A stretch of DNA of 55,876 bases, taken from assembly GCA_003427395.1 (NCBI GenBank), contig BFEA01000457.1, positions 1,035,029-1,090,904 of the forward strand, read 5' to 3'. The position numbers and the translations under genes are program-made. The stretch is from Chara braunii (Eukaryota; Streptophyta; Charophyceae; Charales; Characeae). Positions 13,889-23,791 of the stretch are shown here, piece after piece. Numbering within the stretch: the stretch's first letter is position 1; every line of letters starts with the position of its first letter. The notes under the pieces are model-generated. The model was not told the DNA's origin, ran no database searches, and saw nothing but the letters and a program-made list of their open reading frames with translations.

Positions 13889-14782
13889 AAGTAAAATCCC
13901 GAAACCCCGAAGTGTATTTTCGGTAACGAAACCCCGAAAGCCTAGAGAGACGTAGTAAAATCCCGAGACCCCGTAGTGTATTTTCGGTAACGAAACCCTT
14001 AAAGCCTATCGAGATACAATCCCTAGAGAGACTAAGTAAGATCCTGAAACCCTGTAGAGCATTTTCGCTATCGAAACCCCGAAAGCCTATCAAGATTTAA
14101 TCCCTAGACAGACTGAGAAATATTCTGAAACCATATACTGTATTTTCGGTAACGAAACCCTGAAAGCCTATAGAGATATAATCCCTAGAGAGACTAAGTA
14201 AAATCCCGAAACGTCGTAGTGCATTATCGCTATCGAAACTGCGAAAGCCTATCGAGATATAATCCTTAGAAACACTAAGTAAAATTCTGAAACATTGTAA
14301 TGTATTTTTGGTAACGAAACCCCGAAAGCCTATCGATATAAAATCCAAATAAAGACTTAGTAAAATCCCAAAAACCCGTAGTATGTTTTCGGTAATAAAA
14401 CCCCAAAAGCCTATTCAGATACAATCCTTAGAAAACCGAAGTAAAATCGCGAAACTCCAAAGTGTATTTTCAGTAATGAAACCATTAAAGCCTATCGAGA
14501 TATACTCCAGAGACACTAAGTAAAATCTAGAAACCCCGTAGTGCATTTTCGCTAACGAAACCCTGAAAGCCTATCGAGATAGAATCCCTAGAGAGAATAC
14601 GTAAAATCCCAAAACCCTGTGGTTTATTTTCGGTAACGAAACCCTAAAAGCCTATCGAGATATAATCCCAGGAGAGACTGAGTAATATCCCGAAACCCGG
14701 AATTGTATTTTCGGTAACGAAACCCTGAAGGCCTATCGAGATATAATCCTTAGAAAGACTAAGCAAAATTATGAAACCCCGT

Positions 14783-15467
14783 TGTCGGTGCGAATAATTT
14801 TACAAGGGTATCCGCCCTAGGTTTTGCAAGTGACAGAAAGTGCGTGGGTCGTCTGCACGCAAGTAAAGGTCTGTTTGTCACGGTAGGGGGTATCTGGGCG
14901 CGCAATTTTAAGGCACGGGTGTGATTTTCCTGATTGAGTGGGTGGCCAGGGTGGTCAACCGACTCGGGCTGGGTGACAGGCTTGGTTAAGGGGGTGAAAG
15001 CTCGCTTTGGCTCTGAGAGGAAGGCGGCAGGTGGGCGTGTGGCCCGTAACCCGCGCCAAGGCCCTTGTGGGAGGTTGCCCCACCGATTGCGGGAGCTCTG
15101 CCGGGACTCGGGCGGAGTCCTGGAGGCAGGGAACTGAGTGGTAATCCCTTGACTCCCTTTATAAACCCAATTATAACCCCTATCTGTACGTCTTTCTATG
15201 GCTTGACTGAGCGTATTGTGTGAATCCTATACTTGGTTTTGAGTTTGACTTTCAGCACATAAGTAAGACAAAAAGTAAAGGAATGTGTGTGTAAGTTCAA
15301 CTTCGGACCTTGTTTGGCTGCCTGAAAGCACATTGTTGATGAGGGGGTTGCATATGGGGAAAAGTTGGAAGAAAGGCAGTATTGTATGCCGTCTGGTTGG
15401 GTTGTTGGGGCTGGGAGGTCCCCATAAGTTTGGGGAAACCCAGCGCTTTGTTTATTTTTGGATTGCA
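14783..15467 (+). mobile_element. Solo-LTR-like element (685 bp) at the satellite inversion point
   Basis: Non-satellite sequence bounded by TGTCGGTGCG...GGATTGCA. Its reverse complement recurs near 53,555-53,290 and 49,963-49,502, with the intervening 3.3 kb of that copy absent here. A TATA box (TATAAA, 15160-15165) is conserved in both copies. Ends TG...CA, length and promoter fit a solo LTR. Flanking 5-mers (CCCGT left, TGGAG right) do not match, so no target duplication is visible. Satellite on the left is minus-oriented and on the right plus-oriented. Confidence 0.7.
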
Positions 15468-18400
15468 TGGAGTCTCTAGGGATTATATTTGGATAGGCTT
15501 TCGGGGTTTCGTGACCGAAAATGCACTACGGGGTTTCAGGATTTTACTTAGTCTCTCTAGGGATTAAATCGTAAAAGGCTTTCGGGGTTTTGATAGCGAA
15601 AATGCACAAAGGGGTTTCAAGATTTTACTTAGTCTCTCTAGGGATTACATCTCGATAGGCTTTCGGGGTTTCGTTATCGAAAATAAGCTACAGGGTTTCG
15701 AGATTTTACTCGGTCTGTCTAGGGATTAAATCTCGATAGGCTTTCGGGGTTTCGTTACCGAAAACACACTATGGGGTTTCGGGATCTTACTTCGCCTCTG
15801 TAGGGATTATATCTCGATAGGCTTTCAGGGTTTCGTTATCGAAAATACACTACGGGGTTTCGTGATTTTACTCAGTCTCTCAAGGGATTATATCTCGATA
15901 GGCTTTCGGGATTTCGTTACAGAAAATGTACTACGGGGTTTCGATAGCGAAATGCACTACGGGGTTTCATTACAGAAAATGTACTACGACGTTTCGATTG
16001 CGAAAATGCACGACAGCGCTTCAGGATTTTACCTAGTCTCTCTAGGGATTATATCTCGATAGGCTGTTTCGTTACCGAAAATACACTACGGGTTTCGGGA
16101 TTTTACTAAGTCTCTCTAGGTATTGTATCTCGATAGGGTTTCGGGGTTTCGTTAACGAAAATAAACTACAGGGTTTAGGATCTTACATAGCCTCTCTAGG
16201 AATTATATCTCGATAGGCTCTCGGGGTTTCGTTACCGAAAATGTCTTACGGGGTTTCGATAGCGAAAATGCACCACGGGGTTTCGTTACCGAAAATGTAC
16301 TACGATGTTTCGATAGCGAAAATGCACTATGGCGCTTCAGGATTTTACTTAGTCTCTTTAGGGATATATATCTCAGTCTCCTTAGGGATATATATCTCGA
16401 TAGGGTTTCAGGGTTTCGTTACCGAAAATACACTACGGGGTTCCGGGATTTTACTAAGCCTCTCTAGGTATTGTATCTCCATAGGGTTTCGAGGTTTCAA
16501 TAACGAAAACAAACTAAGGGGTTTCAGAATTTTACTTAGCCTCTTCAGGGATTATATCTTGATAGGCTTTCGGGATTTCATCACCGGAAATGCACTACGG
16601 GGTTTCGGGATTTTACGAAGTCTCTCTAGGGATTATATCTCGATAGCCTTTCGAGGTTTCGTTACTGAAAATACACTTCGGGGTTTCGGGATTTTACCAA
16701 GTCCCTCGAGGGATTATATCTCGATAGGCTTTCGGGGTTTCGTTACCGAAAATATACAACGGGGTTTCGGTATTTAATTCAGTCTCTCTAGGGTTTAAAT
16801 CTCGATAGGCTTTCGGGGTTGTTATAGCGAAAATGCACTATGGGGTTTCAAAATTTTACTTAGTATCTCTAGGGATTGTATCTCGATAGGCTTTCGGGGT
16901 TAGTTACCAAAAATACATTTCGGGGTTTCGAGATTTTACTTAGTCTTTCTAAGGATTATATCTCGATAGGTTTTCGGGGTCTCGTTATCGAAAATAAACT
17001 TCGGGTTTTCGGGGTTTTACTTAGTATCTCTAGGGATTGTATCTCGATAGCCTTTCGGGGTTTCGTTACCGAAAATGCACTACGGGGTTTCGGGATTTTC
17101 CTCTGTCTCTCTAGGGATTATTTATCGATAGGCTTTCGGAGTTTCGTTAGCGAAAATACACTTTAGGGTTTTGGGATTTTACTTAGTATCTCTAGGGATT
17201 ATATCTCGATAGGCTTTCGGGGTTTCGTTACCAAAAATGCACTACGCAGTTTCGGGATTTTACTAAGTCTCTCTAGGGATTATATCTCGATAGGCTCTCG
17301 GGGTCTCGTTACCGAAAATGCACCTAGGGGTTTCAGGATTTTACTCAGTGTCTCTAGGGATTATATCTCGATAGGTTTTCGGGGTTTCGTTCCCGAAAAT
17401 ATACTACGGGGTTCGAGATCTTACCTAGTCTCTCGAGGGCTTAAATCTTGATAGGCTTTCGAGGTTTCGATAGCGAAAACGCACTACAGGGTTTCATGAT
17501 TTTACTAAGTCTCTCTAGGGATTATATCTCGATAGGCTTTCGGGGTTTCGTTACCGAAAATACACTACGGGCTTTAGGATCTTACTTAGTCTCTCTAGGG
17601 ATAAAATCTCGATACGCTTTCGGGGTTTCGATAGTGAAAATGCACTACGACGTTTCGGGATTTTACTTGGTCTCTCTCGGGATTGTATCTCGATAGGCTT
17701 TCGGGGTTTCGTTACCGAAAATACACTACCGGGTTTCGGGATTTTACTCAGTCTCTCTAGAGATTTAATCTCGATAGGTTTTCGGGGTTTCGAAAGCGAA
17801 AATGCACTACGGGGTTTCTGAATTGTATTTAGTCTCGCTAGGGATTATATCTCGATATGCTTTAGGGGTTTGGTTACCGAAAATACACTACGGGGTTTCA
17901 TAATTTTACTTAGTTTTTCTAAGGATTACATCTCGATACCCTTTCGGGGTTTCGTGCCTGAAAATATACTTCGGGGTTTCGGGATTTTGCGTAGTCTCTC
18001 TAGGGATTATATCTCGATAGGCTTTCGGGGTTTCGTTATCGAAAATGCGCTACGGGGTTTTGGGATTTTACCAAGTCTCTCCAGGGATTATATCTCGATA
18101 GACCTTCAGACTTTCGTTACCGAAAATGCATTTCGGGGTTACGGTATTTTACTTAGTCTCTTTAGGGATTATATCTCGATAGGCTTTCGGGGTTTCGTTA
18201 CCGGAAATACACTGCGGGGTTTCGGGATCTTACCTAGTCTCTCTAGGGAGTAAATGTCAATAGGCGTTCGGGGTTTTGATAACAAAAATCCACTACGGGG
18301 TTTCGATATTTTACTAAGTCTCTCTAGGGATTATATCATAATGGGCTCTTGGGGTTTCCTGACCGAAAATACACTTAGGGGTTTTGGGATCTTACTCAGT

Positions 18401-18783
18401 CTCTCTAGGGATTAAATCTCGATAAGCTTTCGGGGTATCGATTGCGAAAATGCACTACGGGGTTTCGGGATCTTACTTAGTCTCTCTAGGGATTGTATTT
18501 CGATAGGCTTTCGGGGTTTCGTTACCGAAAATACACTACGGGATTTCGGGATCTTACTCATCTCTCTAGGAATTAAATCTCGATAGGCTTTCGGGGTTTT
18601 GATCGTGAAAATGCACAATGGGGTTTCGGGATTTTACTTAGTCTCTCGAGGGATTGTATCTCGGTAGGCTTTCGGGGTTTCGTCACTGAAAATTCACTAC
18701 GAGGTTTCTGGATTTTACTAAGTCTCTCTAGCGATTCTTTCTCGATAGGCTTTCGGGGTTTAGTTACCGAAAATACATTACGG
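15468..18783 (+). repeat. 81-bp satellite array 3 (linker subfamily 2, about 41 monomers)
   Basis: Same monomer as array 2 but in plus orientation: TCTCTAGGGATTATATCTCG, then ATAGGCTTTCGGGGTTTCGT, then TACCGAAAATACACTACGGG, then GTTTCGGGATTTTACTTAG. Monomers with GATAGCGAAAATGCACT occur at about 17470, 17630, 17790, 18275, 18435 and 18600, tending to be an even number of monomers apart. The right border at 18783 is abrupt. Open frames are a by-product of the 27-codon period. Confidence 0.96.
15911..16345 (+). repeat. 27-bp submonomer expansions in array 3
   Basis: In two patches (about 15930-16020 and 16240-16345) the piece GGGGTTTCGATAGCGAAAAT + GCACTAC is repeated three to four times with small changes (GTTACAG, GATTGCG variants). 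The linker is skipped, showing that one third of the monomer can amplify alone. Confidence 0.85.
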
Positions 18784-19605
18784 TGTTGAACACATCCGTC
18801 CGCCACCACGCGCGGCAGTGCGGGACCCTCTCGGATGCGTCACGCAGGAGTTGGACCAATTTCGACACGAACACGCAAATGGAGCTTCCTTAGGCTGCTC
18901 CGGCCGAGTGCGCCAGCCATACCTCTCGCGAACCCCTATGACAGGATAGGGCCTACGCGAGGCACAACTTACCTCCACCTTACGGGAGCCGTCACCTCCC
19001 ATCGGTGGGCGCATCCCTGCCGAGCTACCAGTCCACAAAACGAAAGCTGATCGACTGCAATCGCAGATGTGGACCAGCCGAGGGCGTTTCTCGTTCGCTG
19101 TAGCATAGGGGGTACGCGCGGTAATACGCCTATTGGACCCGCACGCGAACCGACATCTCGGGGGGCTGAGGTCCCAAGCGCGACTCGTCGTCCGTCGACT
19201 ATGACGCATCTCACACACCACGCGCACATATGAAACGACACGATAACACACATCACACTTAACAAATATAAAATAAAAACACACGCCCACGCACACACGC
19301 AAGACAACACAACACGAACAACGCGATAACGCTCCTAGCCCCTCGGTAGCCAACCCATAACTTTTCCGACGCCGAAATCGGATAGGCGTCACGCGCGAGA
19401 CCCGATATAAAACCGCGCGGACGAGGGGCTATCTCATATCGACTTGCAATGCGAATGTGCGCAAGCAGTCACGATGATGGCGTACTATGTAGTACCCATA
19501 CTCACGCGGTCCTCGTTAATCTCGAGGGCCGTATTCGACACTCAAGTGTCGGCTAACACGCGCCTAGGGGTTAATCTCTCAACACTAGACAACCACCATG
19601 CGTGG
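18784..19605. other. CpG-rich island, possible truncated LTR
   Basis: Sharp change from satellite to GC- and CpG-rich sequence. It starts with TGTTGAACA, contains a good TATA motif (TATAAAA, 19406-19412), and is cut at 19606 by the giant retrotransposon. TG start plus TATA would fit the left part of another LTR, but I find no second half beyond 46327. A long minus-strand open frame here has no recognisable domain and looks like a GC artefact. Confidence 0.4.
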
Positions 19606-19639
19606 TGTCGGAGGGCGCGGTATCCCGACCCTCCTCTGT

Positions 19640-19661
19640 GTACCAAGTTACAACTTGGTAC
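19640..19661. promoter_or_regulatory. 10-bp perfect inverted repeat in U3
   Basis: GTACCAAGTT-AC-AACTTGGTAC. In the 3' LTR the matching site keeps only 8 bp arms (GTACCAAG ... CTTGGTAC). Possible cruciform or factor site; function unknown. Confidence 0.7.
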
Positions 19662-20168
19662 CAGTCCTTGCTCTGATGCTCTGGCCTATAGATGCATCTA
19701 GGACCTTGTTGTTCCTGATACCCAGGCTGTACCTCGGCGCGGACCAGTCCAGGTGACGTTGCCCTCAACAAAAGGGGTGCGCCACAGGACTTCCATTGGT
19801 CCATGCAGGCTCGGCGCCCTGCTGTACAGCAGAGCACAACCGGCCTGTGACCGTGGTAGCCGCCGGGTTTGCCCTGGGACGCGGAGGTGAAAAAACCGGC
19901 TCAGCCTTTTCTACTGCGCACCAAATGCCCTCTAGCCGGGTTATGGGTTAGGTGCACTAGGCGGAAGTCGTTGTCAGAAGAGAAAAGAAAAGAAAGAAAG
20001 AAAGAAAAATAATAAAAACGTCGAGTGTGAGTTTGTTTTAGTTCGGGGAAAATCCAGTTGCTCTGGACCACCGACTTTACGTTTTCCCCTTCTTCCATTT
20101 TTTTTTTACGACTATCATTATTATTATTATTATTGTTGCTTAACTTTCCTATATTTGATTTTCTACCT

Positions 20169-20214
20169 GTTGGCCTGTCCTTTCGCGGGAGGCCAACGGT
20201 TCGAATTTCGAACC
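20169..20214. promoter_or_regulatory. Two abutting hairpins in U3
   Basis: GTTGGCCT (20169-20176) pairs with AGGCCAAC (20190-20197) around a 13-nt loop, directly followed by GGTTCGAA-T-TTCGAACC (20198-20214). Both are perfect and both are conserved in the 3' LTR (39123-39168). GGTTCGAA resembles a Pol III B box, but no complete tRNA fold or A box is evident. Confidence 0.65.
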
Positions 20215-20684
20215 ATGTATCCCTGGCCTAAGTAGGCCGACCCCACGTATACAGTCTGTGGGTGAGCTTCGATCCGGCATTGCGCGACAGGATCTCAAAA
20301 GGAGGGCGACCCGCGGCCGCATTGGTAGGAAGCTTATCACCCCTGAATGGGGTCAGATGCCCCCTCCTTGCCATCGGAAGCGGGTACCCGATAGTGGCAG
20401 GCCGGAGGTCTCTTTTCAAAGGGAAAGCGCGGTCGTTGGTATCCCATTATGGGATCTCTATCTTTTTTTCCTCCTTTTATTCGAACTTCTGTCATATTGC
20501 ACAGTCTAGGGACCGGCGTGATGGTGGTTCGGGTACCCTGACTGTGCACGGGTGGTTGAAGTTTCCCGTCGGTTTTTGTTCAAGATTTATTTAAATTTTG
20601 TGTTACTTTATTAAATCCTAAAATTCGAGTCACTATCAGAAAAGTCTTCTTTTAGTACACGGGGGTCGCTCTCACCCGGAGCTC

Positions 20685-20691
20685 TATAAAA
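20685..20691 (+). promoter_or_regulatory. LTR TATA box
   Basis: TATAAAA in the context GAGCTCTATAAAACGGG, identical in the 3' LTR at 39634-39640. Predicts transcription start near 20712, about 155 nt before the first conserved open frame. Confidence 0.75.
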
Positions 20692-20867
20692 CGGGTTGTC
20701 TCTGGGTCCTGAAGGAAGAGGTGCGTGAGGAAAACGTTATCCTTTCTCGAGTGTGAGTAATGGCATCGCGCTGAGGTCTTAATTCTTGGCGCTCGGGACT
20801 CAGCTTGGCTTGGTGCTGCGAGCAGGGATAGTGCGGACTGAGCATTGACACTGAACATTGAGAGAGA

Positions 20868-21395
20868 GTGGCTACGGCACTACACGGTTATAGGCCTGGG
20901 TGTTGGCGGCACACAGTGCGCTGGGTTCCAGTGTCGGGGGAAGGCCCTCAGATTACGACGGCCTTGAACTATGATGGGGGAGAGGTAGTCCGACTGAAGG
21001 TCTGCATAGAAGGTGGAAGAGAGGAGGAGATGAGAGGTGATCAGAGGCTGCAGGCTGCCATTTCCGAGGCACACGACAGGGCGGAGCGAAGATGCAGACG
21101 AGATGGGGTGACCGTGGGCTTGAGGGTGACGATCATCTATCATGAGACCGAGTCATCCACTGGGACCGAGTTGAGAGAGGAACAGCACAACCAGAGAGAC
21201 TCAGGCGGGGAGAGTGAAATGAGCGAGGCGGACCGAGAAACGGACCTCAGGTCCTGGAACAGACCCCAGGAGATCCAAAAGCACCATCGAGCCGCGGAGC
21301 CCATGGAAAAGGGACCTGAGGCCAGCTCTCGACAACTCATGCCCAGAGGCCACGGAACAAAAAAACAGCAGAACAAGGGGAAAGGACGTGTGTGA
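20868..21395 (+). CDS. LTR-encoded ORF a (about 175 aa), first frame after the predicted start site
   Basis: Open frame of 175 codons lying about 155 nt downstream of the LTR TATA box, so it would be the first frame on the retrotransposon mRNA. In the 5' LTR the frame opens with GTG and the ATG seen in the 3' LTR copy is ACG here; the first in-frame ATG in this copy is at 21030. The protein has an N-terminal beta-like part (GEVVRLKVCIEGG), an R/E-rich helix-like middle (AISEAHDRAERRCRRDG), a beta-like VTVGLRVTIIYHE, and a charged low-complexity tail ending KKQQNKGKGRV. No known domain recognised. The frame survives over its whole length in both LTRs except one TAG in the 3' copy, which argues for past coding function. 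Confidence 0.55.
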   Translation: MATALHGYRPGCWRHTVRWVPVSGEGPQITTALNYDGGEVVRLKVCIEGGREEEMRGDQRLQAAISEAHDRAERRCRRDGVTVGLRVTIIYHETESSTGTELREEQHNQRDSGGESEMSEADRETDLRSWNRPQEIQKHHRAAEPMEKGPEASSRQLMPRGHGTKKQQNKGKGRV

Positions 21396-22457
21396 GGCGG
21401 CGGTACGAGGGGTGAGCGTATTGGTCATTCAAAAACGGGGTACGAGCTACGGGGCGGTAACAAGCGTACGCGTGACACAACCGAAGTGTGAGTGAGAGGG
21501 AGAGAAGCGGTTGACGTCAAAGCTAGCGGGTAGTGCACGGGAACAGTGTGTGAGCCTACTGCGCTCGTCTTAGAGGGGGAACAGGACGAATCTCGAAACG
21601 GAGGCAAATGCGGTAGGACGGGGACATGCTTGGGGGACTTGTATGACAAGTGGCGCGCCCTGGGAAGAGCAAGAGGGCAGTCCACTAGAGATGTGTGGGT
21701 GAGAGCGGGCAGCGTGCTCGATGCACGCGTGGTAGTCTGATAGAACGAAGAGGGGTTAGTGGGAAAGAAGAGAAGAGGCGAGAGCGGAACGCGTGAGTAG
21801 GTGGAAGATGATGGCGTCAACTGAACTGCAGTATGTAACGAGCCTGAGAAACGACCGTAACTAGCGGCGTACGAGTGTAAGTGATGTGAGACAGACAGTA
21901 GGGTCGTGAGAGGTGATTGAGAGGTCAACGTAGCTCGCCTTTTGGGCAACGGGCCTCAGGGTGTTTTGCCATTTCTGCGCGAGGTCAAGACAACTCCTGG
22001 GGAAACGTTTTCTGAGGCGATTATCATGGGACATATCTAAGAAGCTCCGATGGGTGCCGAGACAGTTGCTTAGCCGCTTGATACGTCGCTCACTGATTAA
22101 AGGAGGTCGCTCAATATCAAACACCTACTCTTCTTCCTTGGTGCATGTGGGCGAGACGCGTGAGTAGAAATAGCGCTGGTGACTTGAACAGCGCCTCTGC
22201 ACTCCTGTGCAATGAGGGAGTTCCGTTTTTTTTCTTCTTCTTGAAGACAACTCTGTTCACCACCTGTCACGCTGCCTTTGAGGCATCCTGGACTTGTGAC
22301 TGCCAGAGGCTGCTGATGTGCTTCATCGTGGTTGCTCTGGTCGAAATTCTCAGATTGACCATAATGAGAATACTTCTTTTAACTTTATTAGTTTTCGGTT
22401 CTTGTTTCTAACTTTTATTTTAGTTAACTAGGATGATTGATCATTGTTTAGCCGGTT
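21396..22457. other. LTR stretch without recognisable gene
   Basis: Conserved between LTRs at nucleotide level. Purine-rich 21420-21880, and no open frame shared by both copies stands out. Short frames on the minus strand are Ser/Thr/Pro-rich and lack features. Confidence 0.5.
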
Positions 22458-22751
22458 ATGTCTTATCATAACAAGGATCGATCTCACGGCAGATTGCGTG
22501 AGTGGGTAAACAAGGGAGAGAAGCCCCAATCCACAGCAATAATTGGAAATGTGCCTGCCGTGAAAAGAATCCAATGTACGGGCTATTATTCTAAGGGAAC
22601 TAGCAAGACTGAAGTGGTTGGGTATTTTTTACGCTGGCAGCCTGGCGCTGTCTATTGGTCATACTTCTCTGTGTTGAGAGGTTTGACTGGTCACAAGGCA
22701 AAGTTAAAGAATCGAACAACCTCTGTATTCGTGTGCAAACGTGCTACGTGA
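22458..22751 (+). CDS. LTR-encoded ORF b (97 aa)
   Basis: ATG-initiated 97-codon frame beginning MSYHNKDRSHGRLREWVNKG; small and basic with aromatic beta-like segments (VVGYFLRWQPG, VYWSYFSVL) and a basic C terminus ending in VCKRAT. The stop overlaps the first unit of a 13-bp minisatellite. In the 3' LTR the same frame is destroyed by TAT to TAA and an 8-bp deletion. No family recognised. Confidence 0.4.
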   Translation: MSYHNKDRSHGRLREWVNKGEKPQSTAIIGNVPAVKRIQCTGYYSKGTSKTEVVGYFLRWQPGAVYWSYFSVLRGLTGHKAKLKNRTTSVFVCKRAT

Positions 22752-22944
22752 CTGCAACTTTTGACTTCACCGAGTGATGGCGTTGTGTGACTACACTGCG
22801 TGATTGTATCGTATGATTGCATCGCGTGGTTGCATCGAGTGATCGCATTGCGCAACTGTATCATGAGACTGCATCGCTTGATTACTTCGGGTGATTGCAC
22901 CGCTTGATTGCACCACGTGACCGCATCTTGTGATTGCATCAAGT
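22750..22944 (+). repeat. 13-bp minisatellite, exactly 15 units
   Basis: Units of the type GATTGCATCGCGT run for 195 bp with substitutions but no indels. The same 15 units occur at 41689-41883 in the other LTR. Confidence 0.93.
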
Positions 22945-23791
22945 GCTTGCAAGAGCGCGTGGGAGCGTAGGTCGTAGACTTGCATGTGCACACCCTATCG
23001 AATGGCTACCAAAAGTGATACTAATCCACTCGTGCTCTGAGAAAAGTCGAGTGTGTGACTGCATAAGCCTACAAGTGCCCGCCCGTACGTGTGTATGTAG
23101 ACAAATGTTCGATTGAATGTACTTGTTGGCTTGGTGGACCACTGACAGACTTTTGATTGAACAGTACAGGTATATCTCCAAGCTCGCCAGACGGGCTTAT
23201 TCTGCAGATGGAAATGCGAAAATGAATCTCAGGCCTTGCTTTCAAGGTCTTACCCTTCTCTGAGTAAATGGGAAAAAGAAAATCAGCGCTGAGAAAAGTT
23301 TACTATATTCTTGCCAAGCTTTTACTTGACGGTGATTAACTGACTATTATCCTATCGATTTAGTCTGTGGCAATTAATCAAGGGAGAAGGGAATTACCAC
23401 AAAAACAGAGTCAGTAAGTTCCTCTTTTATGCATCTGTTTTATCAGACTGCAATACGTGCTTAGAGAACTGGTCACTCTGGTGCGTGGGGGGTCCAGACA
23501 GACCACCTGGTGGCTTGGGTTCTGAGTTACGGAGTCTGAACTACTCAGTCTGTGCAAACAACAAGATGATTGTTAGGTACATTTAGTTACTGGCGAGTTA
23601 TACTTGGTGTCAAGAATGCACAATCACTAATCCAGTGAAGACCACATCTAGTATTTCTTCAAGGGCAATAACTAAACAAGAATTGTGGTTATCGTGCAAG
23701 GGACCCCGTTTAGTGGAGGGGGAAGGAGCTGCATAATTCCTAATCGGTTGTGCTGCATCGTTGTGAATAGTGCGTGAGCGAGCCTCACACT

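Larger units (their letters stand above)
6430..14782 (-). repeat. 81-bp satellite array 2 (linker subfamily 2, about 103 monomers)
   Basis: Direct tandem repeat of 80-82 bp in minus orientation. On the plus strand each monomer contains TTTTCGGTAACGAAACCCCG, then AAAGCCTATCGAGATATAAT, then CCCTAGAGAGACTAAGTAAA. TTTCG-GTAA-CGAAA is a short inverted repeat in nearly every monomer. The left edge (6430-6660) is clearly more diverged than the interior, typical of satellite array borders. Read on the minus strand, monomers are 27 codons with a core like GFRGFVTENTLRGFGILLS, so long open frames arise; they break repeatedly at indels and I do not call them genes. A second monomer type carries GCTATCG instead of GGTAACG. 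Confidence 0.97.

Noticed and set aside
6681-18253. Many long open frames encoding 27-residue repeats (GFRGFVTENT type)
   Set aside because: The 81-bp period is a multiple of three, so a stop-free monomer automatically yields long frames. The frames break at frequent 1-bp indels, occur in both orientations, and monomer variants change amino acids freely (VTENTL versus DSENAL). No sign of coding constraint.
18778-19392. 204-codon minus-strand frame in the CpG-rich island
   Set aside because: Cysteine/arginine-rich translation with no domain; expected in GC-rich sequence. It begins inside the island and ends at the satellite border.
20198-20214. tRNA gene in U3
   Set aside because: A B-box-like palindrome is present but no A box, acceptor stem or complete cloverleaf can be built.
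21425-21949. Ser/Thr/Pro-rich minus-strand frame in the LTR
   Set aside because: It is the complement of a purine-rich tract, and in the 3' LTR the corresponding frame is shorter; no supporting features.
22750-22944. CRISPR-like regularly spaced repeat
   Set aside because: Units are 13 bp, contiguous and without spacers; eukaryotic LTR context.
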